DNA from: Microbulbifer elongatus
GTDB taxonomy: Bacteria > Pseudomonadota > Gammaproteobacteria > Pseudomonadales > Cellvibrionaceae
Assembly: GCF_020524885.1 (NCBI RefSeq)
Contig: NZ_JAIVKJ010000001.1
Span: forward strand, 1,054,001 to 1,118,000
Reading direction: 5' to 3'
Length of the DNA: 64,000 nucleotides
The notes under the pieces were generated by a model, which searched no databases, was not told the origin of the DNA, and saw only the letters and a list, made by a program, of their open reading frames with translations. Below, one piece after another: positions 50,966-58,733 of this stretch (positions within the stretch are counted from its first letter, which is position 1; each line of letters opens with the position of its first letter). A program made the translations under genes and the position numbers.

Positions 50966-52117
50966 TTATCGCCACTGCCGCTTCAGCTGCCTCAGCGCGT
51001 CGGAATGTAGCTGCCGTGCGCGCTCCTGGCTGAGGCCCAGCTGTTCGCCGATGACCCGGAACGAGCAATCCCTGTCGGATATCAATCCGTAGCGCAGGCT
51101 CAATACCGTACGCTGCCGCGGCGGCAATTTGGCCACGGCATCCCTGAGTCGCTGCGCCAATTCCTGATTCGACACCAGCTCGTCAGTATTGAACAGTTCA
51201 TTGGCGGGCGCGTAGTCCAGCCGGGTACTGCTCTGATCGTCTGAGATGGGGTCGTCCAGTGAGCCGGTGGGGCCAGGCAGTTTTAACAGGCTCTGTACCC
51301 GTTCGAGATCCAGCCCCGTCTGTTTGGCGATATTTTCATCCGAGGCAGGTAAGCCCTCCGAGCGCACCTGGTTGATGGCGCGATAGATATTCCTCAGGTC
51401 GTCCTGCACATTGGCGGGCTGGCGAACCATGTCGTCGTTGCGCCGCAATGTGAGCTGAATTTCCTGCTGGATCCACCAGTAGGCGTAGGTGGAAAAGCGG
51501 TATCCCATCTGGGGCTTGAAGCGCTCGATCGCTTTCATTAGTCCTACGTTGCCCTCCTGGATCAGATCGATAAAAGGCACGGAAGGGTTGCGAAAACGCT
51601 TGGCGATCGCGATCACCAGTCGCAGGTTGCACTGGATCAGTTTTTTGCGCTGAGCCTTGAAGCGCTTCATCAGGTTTTGCAACGAGCTGCGGTCGCGCTG
51701 GGAGATTTTGCCGGTTTCCAGCAGCTCGGTCGCCTTGGCGATAATCAGGCCGTGGTCGTAGGCACCAGTACTGCCGCGCTGCTCAACGCCTTCACTGCGC
51801 AGGTCCACGAGGGTGACGCCGCGCTTCTGCAGCAGGGCGATAATTTTTTCCTCCAGCTCCCGCAGCAGGCAGGTGGTTGTGTGTTCTTCCTCTGGCGTTA
51901 GCAGGTCGAGCCGGTACAGGTGTTTGAGGTAGTTCTGCATCGGGGTGCTGACGTTTTCTGCCAGCGACTCACTGGACGCGGTCTCCTCATCAGATGTGTC
52001 CGCGCGGGCCTGTGTGGGTTGTTCCGGGTCTTCCTGGGAGAAGCTTTCCCCGGCCAGATTGTTGCTATTTTCCTTCAGCCATTCGTCATCCCTTGAGTTG
52101 ATATTTACTCGGGACAA
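50966..52117 (-). CDS. Sigma-70 family RNA polymerase sigma factor, divergent group 2 type
   Basis: A 383-residue sigma factor. About 60 acidic, Ser-rich residues precede region 1.2 (PMQNYLKHLYRLDLLTPEEEH). A roughly 60-residue insertion (LLQKRGVTLVDLRSEGVEQRG...) lies between 1.2 and 2.1. Region 2 is clear: NLRLVIAIAKRFRNPSVPFIDLIQEGNVGLMKAIERFKPQMGYRFSTYAYWWIQQEIQLTLRR. Region 4 ends ERARQLHSDALRQLKRQW. Region 2.4 reads DDMVRQPANV in place of the RTIRIP of RpoD/RpoS, so the promoters may differ. It is not a typical RpoS. The start is TTG, the only option in frame, with AAGG 8 bp upstream. Confidence 0.85.
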   Translation of the reverse strand: MSRVNINSRDDEWLKENSNNLAGESFSQEDPEQPTQARADTSDEETASSESLAENVSTPMQNYLKHLYRLDLLTPEEEHTTTCLLRELEEKIIALLQKRGVTLVDLRSEGVEQRGSTGAYDHGLIIAKATELLETGKISQRDRSSLQNLMKRFKAQRKKLIQCNLRLVIAIAKRFRNPSVPFIDLIQEGNVGLMKAIERFKPQMGYRFSTYAYWWIQQEIQLTLRRNDDMVRQPANVQDDLRNIYRAINQVRSEGLPASDENIAKQTGLDLERVQSLLKLPGPTGSLDDPISDDQSSTRLDYAPANELFNTDELVSNQELAQRLRDAVAKLPPRQRTVLSLRYGLISDRDCSFRVIGEQLGLSQERARQLHSDALRQLKRQWR

Positions 52118-52458
52118 AGTCTGAACCTTATGCTTGTGGCAGTGCGGTCTCGTCTTATTGGCCGCCTGCCTGCCGTAGAATCACCGGCGGCGTCCTTTCG
52201 CAGGATCGAGGCATGGCGTGCAAACTGCCATGCAGACAATTTGACTATAGATGATGGTTGAATGGGGCGCCGGAAAAATCGATCGACCAGTGGGTTTTTC
52301 TGGCTTTTTAGAGGCTTTCAGAAGGTGTCAAGCTGGAAGGCAGCGTCAGGTATGAGTGAATAGAGCGACTGGGAGTGAAAACCGTTGGGGTAAGTCGGCG
52401 GAGTTATAACCGCCCGGAGTGGGGCGGTTATGCTCGAAAGCGCGATGCGGCAGCGGAT
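52118..52458. other. Intergenic region with a perfect hairpin
   Basis: No gene here. ATAACCGCCC (52,406-52,415) and GGGCGGTTAT (52,422-52,431) form a perfect 10-bp stem. No T-run follows on either strand. It lies just after the minus-strand gene that ends at 52,459 and may protect or end that transcript. The remainder holds the promoter of the sigma factor gene. Confidence 0.5.
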
Positions 52459-52914
52459 CTACTTTAGCCGTTTCACGCGCAGGGAGCGACCACCGGTGGT
52501 TTTACGCATCATGAAAGATCCTAGCGCGCCGCGCTCCACCACAATCTCCTCTCCGCCGCGCCAAATGGCCGTGCGGCTGCTTTCCACCTGACGCCATACC
52601 TGGCCATTGTCCAAGGTAAAGGTGTATTTTCCGTAGGCGCCTTTGGTGGCTTGGGTGATGGTGGCGGTAATGGATTCCGGCGCTTCTTCGATGACTTGTA
52701 TCTGCTCCTGGCCAAACTGTTTTTCCGCATGTTGCTGCAAATTGCCGGCAAGCTTGTCGAAACAGGCGAGTCGTTTTTTATCGTCGTTAAACTGACTGCA
52801 CTTTTTCAATTGCTCGCTGAGTGTATCCGCGCTGGACGGGAGAGGCAGGGTGGCGATGAGCGCCAAGGGCAGTGCGAAGGCGATAGGGAATCGACGGGTA
52901 TTGGTTCTTTTCAT
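52459..52914 (-). CDS. Small exported protein with VasI/TagO-like cysteine motif
   Basis: A 151-residue exported protein: signal peptide (ALPLALIATLPLPSSA), then KCSQFNDDKKRLACFDKLA, the Cys-x(n)-D-x-x-x-R-L-x-C-[YF]-D motif seen in VasI/TagO and many unrelated-context periplasmic proteins. The rest is a beta-rich OB-like domain (GKYTFTLDNGQVWRQVESS and VVERGALGSFMMRKT). No type VI genes are near, so it is an orphan member. The ATG at 52,914 places the signal peptide at the N-terminus. Confidence 0.7.
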   Translation of the reverse strand: MKRTNTRRFPIAFALPLALIATLPLPSSADTLSEQLKKCSQFNDDKKRLACFDKLAGNLQQHAEKQFGQEQIQVIEEAPESITATITQATKGAYGKYTFTLDNGQVWRQVESSRTAIWRGGEEIVVERGALGSFMMRKTTGGRSLRVKRLK

Positions 52915-53106
52915 ATTGTCAGTTCCAAATGACAGTTCGGGTCGTTGAGTCTGCAGGATTTTGCCCCACAAACGGGTGCCACACAATGCAAATTGAGCTA
53001 CTGGTCACGTTTCCTATGTTCACGGCGTGGAAGAATAATCGGGCTTGAGCCTAGAAAAATAGCCATATAAAAACACCATACAACAACACACTGTCAGGGG
53101 TTGGAA

Positions 53107-53439
53107 ATGAAGAAACTCGTAATTCCCGCCATTGCCATCGCTGCGATCGGCGGATATCTGTACTACGCAAATCTCGAAAATGCTGAAGTGGATGTGGCGG
53201 AGGAGACTATTGCCGAAGAAGTGGAGGCTGCGGTCACTGAAGCAGAGCAGGCTGGCGCTAAGGCGGTGGATTCTGCTGAAACCATGATGGCTTCTGTGGA
53301 AGGTGATGTCTTTGCGGATGTGCCTGAAGCCATGGGTGAGGCTGTGGATGAAACCTCCGAGGTAGTGGAAGATGCTGCCGAAGAAGTGAAAGAGATGGTG
53401 GAAGAGGTCGCTGACGAGATTGATCACGCGGAAGAGTGA
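53107..53439 (+). CDS. Acidic membrane-anchored helical protein
   Basis: A 110-residue protein: MKKLVIPAIAIAAIGGYLYYAN, an uncleaved-looking membrane anchor, then about 88 residues that are highly acidic and helical, with repeated E-E-V and E-A runs (AEETIAEEVEAAVTEAEQAG, EVVEDAAEEVKEMVEEVADE). A periplasmic or cytoplasmic coiled coil is predicted. I do not recognise it. A low-complexity composition can inflate similarity in searches. Bidirectional terminator after it. Divergent from the VasI-like gene. Confidence 0.7.
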   Translation: MKKLVIPAIAIAAIGGYLYYANLENAEVDVAEETIAEEVEAAVTEAEQAGAKAVDSAETMMASVEGDVFADVPEAMGEAVDETSEVVEDAAEEVKEMVEEVADEIDHAEE

Positions 53440-53496
53440 TATTTTGTATTACTTGGTAAGGGAGCGATTGGTCCATACCCCAGTTCGCGCCTAAAG

Positions 53497-53524
53497 AATA
53501 CCCGGCCTGGCCGGGTATTTTTTT
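53497..53524. terminator. Bidirectional terminator between acidic protein gene and murQ
   Basis: AATACCCGGCC and GGCCGGGTATT make a perfect stem, followed by an eight-T run on the plus strand. Confidence 0.92.
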
Positions 53525-53550
53525 GTCCATTCGTTTCGCCTGGTGTGGCA

Positions 53551-54474
53551 TCAATGCCTCCCGAGGTTCTGCAGCGCGAGCCGCAGAAAGCCACCGGCTT
53601 CTTCCAACGCGGCCTCTGCAGGGGCCCGTTCCAGCCCGCTCAGGATCATCATGATCGCAAGCTTGGCATTGTGGTCGCAGCGCTCCAGCACCCGATCCGC
53701 CTCTTCGTAATCCACACCCGTTGCTTCCACCACAATTCGTCGGGTACGGTCCACCAGTTTCTGGTTGGTCGCCTTTACGTCCACCATCAGGTTGTAGAAG
53801 CTTTTGCCGGTGCGGATCATGCTGGCGGTAGTGATCATGTTGAGCACGAGTTTCTGAGCAGTGCCGGCTTTCATACGGGTGGAGCCGGTCAGCACTTCCG
53901 GGCCTACTTCGGGCAAAATCGCTATATCCGCTTCCCGTGCAATAGCAGCGGATTTATTGCAGGCGAGAGCTACCGTAGTGCAGCCAATGCTGCGGGCATA
54001 GCGCAGCCCCCCGGTCACGTACGGTGTTCTACCGCTGGCGGCGATGCCAACTACCACGTCGTTTGCCTGAAGCGCGATTTCCCTCAGGTCCTTTTCTCCG
54101 AGTTCCGGGTCATCTTCTGCACCCTCCTGGGCCCGGTGTACTGCATCTTCACCACCGGCGATCAGGGGAATGACCATGCCCTCGGGCACGCCGTAGGTGG
54201 GAGGGCACTCCACAGCATCCAGCAGGCCGATACGGCCGCTGGTGCCTGCGCCCATATAGATCAGCCTCCCGCCAGACTTGAACGCGGCGACTACGGCGTC
54301 CACAGCCTGGGCGATCTCAGGCAATACCTGGCGAACGACAGCGGGGACAGCATTATCCGCGTCGTTAATTTTTTCCAAAATGCCGAGGGTTGGCAGCAGG
54401 TCGATGTCCTGGGTATCGGGATTGCGGGACTCGCTGGCCAGGGCGCTGAGTTCGTTGGTCAAAGAAGTTTTCAT
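53551..54474 (-). CDS. murQ: N-acetylmuramic acid 6-phosphate etherase
   Basis: Cleaves the lactyl ether of MurNAc-6-phosphate to GlcNAc-6-phosphate and lactate during cell-wall recycling. The 307-residue SIS-domain protein shows [23 protein letters not shown] (SIS phosphate loop and catalytic Glu), [15 protein letters not shown] (second Glu), [15 protein letters not shown] and [25 protein letters not shown]. The ATG at 54,474 has GAGGGG upstream, and the 18 upstream in-frame codons are outside the conserved protein. Its neighbour mupP acts on the same substrate. Confidence 0.95.
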   Translation of the reverse strand: MKTSLTNELSALASESRNPDTQDIDLLPTLGILEKINDADNAVPAVVRQVLPEIAQAVDAVVAAFKSGGRLIYMGAGTSGRIGLLDAVECPPTYGVPEGMVIPLIAGGEDAVHRAQEGAEDDPELGEKDLREIALQANDVVVGIAASGRTPYVTGGLRYARSIGCTTVALACNKSAAIAREADIAILPEVGPEVLTGSTRMKAGTAQKLVLNMITTASMIRTGKSFYNLMVDVKATNQKLVDRTRRIVVEATGVDYEEADRVLERCDHNAKLAIMMILSGLERAPAEAALEEAGGFLRLALQNLGRH

Positions 54475-54659
54475 ATCCCCCTCGCCAGTCCGGCGTGACG
54501 TATTATCCAAGCCGGCCGTGAGGGACACGACCGGGCCTCGGAAAGTTTAATCACGGGGAATACACATCACCAATAAATCCCGCATCAGAAGTCTAATGTG
54601 GGATTTAGCGGTGAATGTGAGGGGGGGAGCCCGGCCGTTTGGCGGCAGGGCTTGGAAGA

Positions 54660-55415
54660 TTAGCCCTGCGCGTTGAACTGCTTGCCGTTGACGCCAATGC
54701 TGTCGTCGCCCATCAGGTACAGATAGGTGGGCATGATCTCTTCTGGAGTGGTAACCGTCTGGGGATCTTCGGCAGGATAGGCCGCCTCGCGCATATTAGT
54801 GCGGGTGGCGCCCGGGTTGATGCTGTTGGCGCGGATATTGGAAACCCCGTCTACCTCGTCAGCCAGCACCTGCATCAGCCCTTCTGTGGCGAATTTTGAA
54901 ACAGAGTAGGCGCCCCAGTACGCGCGACCTTTGAGGCCTACGCCGGAGCCGGTAAAGATGACAGAGCCAGCTTTGGAATGCTCCAGCAGCGGCAACATGG
55001 CCTTGGTCAGACCGAAGGCGGCGTTCACATTAATCTGCATCACCTGTTGCCAGGTAGCGTAGTGATAGTTGGCGATGGGCGTGCGCTGACCGAGAACACC
55101 GGCGTTGTGTAAAAGGCCGTCGAGGCGACCGAATTCCTGGTCGACGCCCTGGGCCAAGTATTCCAGCTCTTCCCATTTCACATTGGCCAGGTCGACCGGC
55201 AGGATTGCGGGCTTGGCACCGCCTGCGGCCTCGATTTCATCGTATACCGCTTCCAGTTTTGGCACGGTACGCCCGAGGAGGATCACGGTGGCGCCGTGGG
55301 CTGCATAAGTCTTGGCGGCGACCCGGCCAATACCGTCGCCGGCACCGGTCACCAGAATGATTTTGTCTTTGAGGAGATCAGCGGGGGCCGTGTAATCAGT
55401 GATGGTTTCAGACAT
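54660..55415 (-). CDS. yciK: YciK-type short-chain dehydrogenase
   Basis: A 251-residue SDR. Motifs: ILVTGAGDGIGRVAAKTYAAHGATVILLGRT (TGxxxGIG), HNAGVLGQRTP (NNAG-like), SVIFTGSGVGLKG (Ser) and YWGAYSVSKFATEGL (YxxxK). The adjacent placing with mupP, ubiG and mtaD repeats the order found in pseudomonads, where the YciK SDR has the same neighbours. Its substrate is not established. The first Met codon is ATG at 55,415, preceded by TTG. Confidence 0.88.
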   Translation of the reverse strand: MSETITDYTAPADLLKDKIILVTGAGDGIGRVAAKTYAAHGATVILLGRTVPKLEAVYDEIEAAGGAKPAILPVDLANVKWEELEYLAQGVDQEFGRLDGLLHNAGVLGQRTPIANYHYATWQQVMQINVNAAFGLTKAMLPLLEHSKAGSVIFTGSGVGLKGRAYWGAYSVSKFATEGLMQVLADEVDGVSNIRANSINPGATRTNMREAAYPAEDPQTVTTPEEIMPTYLYLMGDDSIGVNGKQFNAQG

Positions 55416-55493
55416 CAATCGAGCTCGTTTCAGTTTGCGTCGTATTTGTAGTGGGAGCGTTCCGCTATCTGCGCGTTTAGCTATGCATATCTC

Positions 55494-56162
55494 TTACGCA
55501 TTTTTCAGATAGTGTTGCTGTATTAGCGGCCAGATTTCGCTGGCGTTGTGAATCAGGTGATCGGCCTTCCAGTTTTCCGGGTCATCGTCGCTGTCGATAT
55601 AGCCGTAGCTGCAGGCGATGGTGGGCATGCCGGCGGCGCGTCCTGCCATGATGTCGCGTTCGTGATCGCCCACATAAATGGCATCGGTGGGATTACAGCC
55701 AATTCGGCTACAGGCGAGCAGGATGGGCTCCGGGTCCGGTTTGCGGTTGGTAACATCGTCCGGGCAGATGATTGCACCCGGCGTAGGCAAGTGCGAAAAA
55801 GCCTGTAGCAGGGGGATGGTATAGGCGGAAGGTTTGTTGGTGACTACTCCCCAGGCGATACCATTTTCTGCCAGTTCATTCAGAAGCTTTTCGATGCCGG
55901 GAAAGGGGACGGTGTATTTAGCCAAATGCATCAAATACAGGTCCAGCAAACGCTGGCGGAGGTCACTGAATCCGGTTTCCCCTTCATCGACCCCGAATCC
56001 CAGGCGCACCATGGCGCGGGCGCCATTGGAGACTACTTCGCGTATGGTGGCGTCTGCCAGTGGTGGCAGTTGTTCCTGTTGGCGTAGCTGGTTAAGCACC
56101 ACCACGAAATCCGGGGCGGTGTCGAACAGGGTGCCGTCGAGGTCGAAGAGTACAGCTTTCAT
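55494..56162 (-). CDS. mupP: MurNAc-6-phosphate phosphatase / Gph-like HAD hydrolase
   Basis: A 222-residue HAD phosphatase: AVLFDLDGTLFDTAPDF (motif I), WGVVTNKPSAYT (motif II), DVTNRKPDPEPILLA (motif III Lys), YVGDHERDIMAGRAAGM (motif IV). In pseudomonads the gene in this spot, next to ubiG, is MupP, which removes the 6-phosphate of MurNAc-6-P in the AmgK-MurU recycling route. Phosphoglycolate phosphatase (Gph) is the alternative annotation of this subfamily. Gene order is the main support for MupP. Overlaps nothing; 15 bp from ubiG. Confidence 0.82.
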   Translation of the reverse strand: MKAVLFDLDGTLFDTAPDFVVVLNQLRQQEQLPPLADATIREVVSNGARAMVRLGFGVDEGETGFSDLRQRLLDLYLMHLAKYTVPFPGIEKLLNELAENGIAWGVVTNKPSAYTIPLLQAFSHLPTPGAIICPDDVTNRKPDPEPILLACSRIGCNPTDAIYVGDHERDIMAGRAAGMPTIACSYGYIDSDDDPENWKADHLIHNASEIWPLIQQHYLKNA

Positions 56163-56180
56163 CAATAGATACTTCTGGAT

Positions 56181-56885
56181 TTATTCCGCGGGGCGGGTGG
56201 TGTGCATCAGGTAGTTGACGTCTACGTCCCTCGGGTTGAGTTTGTACTGCTTGGTGAGGGGATTGTAGGTCATTCCGGTGATGTCGCGGGATTGCAGGTC
56301 AGCTTCGCGTACCCAGCGTCCCAGTTCGGATGGGCGAATGAATTTGCCATATTCGTGGGTGCCTTTGGGGAGCATACGCAGAACGTATTCGGCGCCAACC
56401 ACGGCAAACAGCCAGCCTTTGGGCGTGCGGTTGATGGTGGAAAAAAACAGGTGGCCGCCCGGTTTGACGAGTGTGGCGCAGGCGCGGATCACGGACGCAG
56501 GGTCGGGCACGTGCTCGAGCATTTCCAGGCAGGTGACAATGTCATAACTGGCGGGCTCGGCTTCAGCGAGCTCTTCTACCGGGATGCGGCGATAATCGAT
56601 CTGCACGCCTGACTCCAGCGCGTGTAGCTTGGCCACATTGAGGGGCGCTTCGCCCAGGTCGATGCCGGTTACATCGGCCCCGCGCTGTGCCATGGCTTCG
56701 GTGAGGATACCGCCGCCACAGCCCACATCGAGCAGCTTTTTGCCGGCGACGGGAGCGCGCTGATCGATATAGTTGGCGCGCAGGGGATTGATCTCATGCA
56801 GGGGCTTGAATTCACCCTGTTGATCCCACCAGCGGCTGGCGAGTTGTTCAAATTTGGCGATTTCCGCCGGATCTACGTTGGTCAT
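56181..56885 (-). CDS. ubiG: Ubiquinone biosynthesis O-methyltransferase
   Basis: Performs both O-methylations of the ubiquinone ring with SAM. The 234-residue product has the UbiG N-terminus [36 protein letters not shown], motif [44 protein letters not shown], then [38 protein letters not shown] and a C-terminal [17 protein letters not shown]. Length and motifs match pseudomonad UbiG. Its stop codon is 18 bp from the mupP start, so both are on one transcript. Confidence 0.96.
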   Translation of the reverse strand: MTNVDPAEIAKFEQLASRWWDQQGEFKPLHEINPLRANYIDQRAPVAGKKLLDVGCGGGILTEAMAQRGADVTGIDLGEAPLNVAKLHALESGVQIDYRRIPVEELAEAEPASYDIVTCLEMLEHVPDPASVIRACATLVKPGGHLFFSTINRTPKGWLFAVVGAEYVLRMLPKGTHEYGKFIRPSELGRWVREADLQSRDITGMTYNPLTKQYKLNPRDVDVNYLMHTTRPAE

Positions 56886-56941
56886 TCTTTATGTTCTGTT
56901 CCTGTGGCATTGGTGTCGCCACTAGCGGGTTGTGTGGCGCC

Positions 56942-57077
56942 GGCGCTCCCGGTAACTGTTTCCGGGACACGCCGTTAACCCATCCATGGGGGCTCGGCTG
57001 CGGCCGGTCCGGCCGCTTCAGCGCGGCGCCTTCGGCCCTGGCCGCAGACGGTCCCGGAAACAGTCACCGGGATCGCC
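56942..57077. repeat. Palindromic repeat element with nested inverted arms
   Basis: Outer arms at 56,948-56,968 and 57,051-57,071 (21 bp each) pair with a single wobble; the pairing extends outwards with one mismatch to 56,942 and 57,077. Inside, GCGGCCGGTCCGGCCGC is a further stem and CTGCGGCC pairs with GGCCGCAG. The element is about 136 bp long, has a CCATCCATGG core at 56,979, and lies between ubiG and mtaD. It looks like a REP/MITE-type intergenic repeat. I recall similar elements from related marine bacteria but cannot check copies. Confidence 0.75.
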
Positions 57078-57120
57078 ACCTTCGATTCTTAATGCTGAGC
57101 GCTAACCGAAGTTTGCTTGG

Positions 57121-58488
57121 TCAGCTTGAGCGACCGGCGATTCTATCACGCCAAACGCCTGCCCGTTGCCGCACTTCTTCCTCGTTCAGGGTCATTAGTC
57201 CGCGGTCTTTCAATAATAGTTTCCCCGCCACCCAGACATTGCGCACATTGTGCCCATTGGCGGTGTAAATCAGCTGGGATAGCGGGTCGTGCAATGGCTG
57301 CTGCTCCAGTTCACTGAGGTCGATGGCGCAGAGGTCGGCGGCTTTCCCCACCTCCAGGCTGCCGGTCACGTCGTCGATACCCAGGGCGCGGGCGCCGTTG
57401 ATGGTAGCCATGGCCAGGGCCTGGTGAGCGGGCACGGCGTCGGCCTGGCCAGACACGGCTTTGGCGAGGAGGGCGGCGGTGTTGGTTTCCGTGAGCATAT
57501 CCAGGCCGTTGTTGCTGGCGGCGCCGTCGGTGCCGATGGAGACATTGATGCCCGCTTCCAGCAGTCTGGCGATGGGGGTGAACCCTGACGCGAGTTTGAG
57601 GTTGGAGCGGGGGCAGTGAGCGATGTGTGTGCCCGTTTTCTGCAGCAGGGCGATGTCACTGTCGTCGACGGCTGTCATATGTACGCAGAGCATCTGGGGG
57701 GATAGCAGGCCAAGGTCGTGCAGTCGTTGCGTGGGGCGGATGCCAGTCTCGGCAATCGCTTTTTCCACCTCAGCTGCTGTTTCATGCAAGTGCATCTGCA
57801 CGGCCATACCCAGTTCGTCGGCGTAGATGGCGATTTTCCTGAGGGTTTCGTCGCCCACGGTATAGGGGGCATGGGGGGCAAAGGCGAGGCCGATACGGCT
57901 GTGGGAGCGATAGTCGTCCCGTAGTGCCAGGCCTTTCTCGATGGCGTCTGCTCCGTTTCTTGACCAGTTGTTGGGAAAGTCGATGATCGGGAAGGCAATC
58001 TGGGCGCGCATGCCGGCTTCGCGTGCTGCGGCTGCAGTGGCTTCCGGGAAAAAGTACTGGTCGGAAAAGGTGGTGGTGCCGCTTCGCAGCATTTCCGCCA
58101 TCGCCAGGCGGGTGCCGTCGGCGACGAACTCGGGCCCTACCCACTGCTTCTCTGTGGGCCAGATGTGTTTTTCCAGCCAGGTCATCAGTGGCCGGTCGTC
58201 GGCGAAGCCGCGCAGCAGGCTCATTGCCGCATGATTATGGGTGTTGACCAGGCCGGGGATCAGCAGTTGGTTGTGTAGCTGGTGTTCCTCCCTGGCGTCA
58301 AAGCGGTTGCGGGCCTCAAGGCTGGGCAGGATCGCCCTGATGGTGCCGTTATCGATGGCCAGTGAGCAATTTTCGTACACGCGTTTTTCCGGCACTACCG
58401 GAATAATCCAGCGGGCGTGGATCAGGGTATCTATTGTCTGTTTTTTGCTCGAATTGTTGTGGGAATCGCTGCGGTTGCTGTTGGCCAT
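57121..58488 (-). CDS. mtaD: 5-methylthioadenosine/S-adenosylhomocysteine deaminase
   Basis: Zn-dependent deaminase of methylthioadenosine and S-adenosylhomocysteine (TRZ/ATZ family). The 455-residue TIM-barrel has PGLVNTHNHAAMSLLRGFADD (HxH), TTFSDQYFFPEATAAAAREAG, GLAFAPHAPYTVGDETL, MAVQMHLHET (metal His), GLLSPQMLCVHMTAVDD (metal His) and VSIGTDGAASNN (metal Asp). The product S-methylthioinosine feeds adenine and methionine salvage. The gene order matches the pseudomonad mtaD-ubiG block. It is divergent from gyrA. Confidence 0.93.
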   Translation of the reverse strand: MANSNRSDSHNNSSKKQTIDTLIHARWIIPVVPEKRVYENCSLAIDNGTIRAILPSLEARNRFDAREEHQLHNQLLIPGLVNTHNHAAMSLLRGFADDRPLMTWLEKHIWPTEKQWVGPEFVADGTRLAMAEMLRSGTTTFSDQYFFPEATAAAAREAGMRAQIAFPIIDFPNNWSRNGADAIEKGLALRDDYRSHSRIGLAFAPHAPYTVGDETLRKIAIYADELGMAVQMHLHETAAEVEKAIAETGIRPTQRLHDLGLLSPQMLCVHMTAVDDSDIALLQKTGTHIAHCPRSNLKLASGFTPIARLLEAGINVSIGTDGAASNNGLDMLTETNTAALLAKAVSGQADAVPAHQALAMATINGARALGIDDVTGSLEVGKAADLCAIDLSELEQQPLHDPLSQLIYTANGHNVRNVWVAGKLLLKDRGLMTLNEEEVRQRAGVWRDRIAGRSS

Positions 58489-58733
58489 TGTGCGTTTTTT
58501 GTTCCGTTGGAAAGCGGCAGACTTTAACTGGGTGAAGGTGCGTGAACAAGTCCGTACAAGTCGTCCTACGTGACGCCAATTGTGGTAGAATCGCCCGCTT
58601 GATCGGGGCTGTGACCAGTGAGCCCCGCCTGTTTCCCAGCCTTTGGCTGTGCCACCCGTTAAAGGGTGTCCGGCCGGTGGCGTTGAGGGGCCAGCCCTGC
58701 TGGCGGCGTTAACGATAAGGAATGCCTGAAAAT

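Noticed and set aside
52459-52914. Type VI secretion gene because of the VasI-like cysteine motif
   Set aside because: The motif also occurs in many unrelated exported proteins, and no other type VI gene is in the window.
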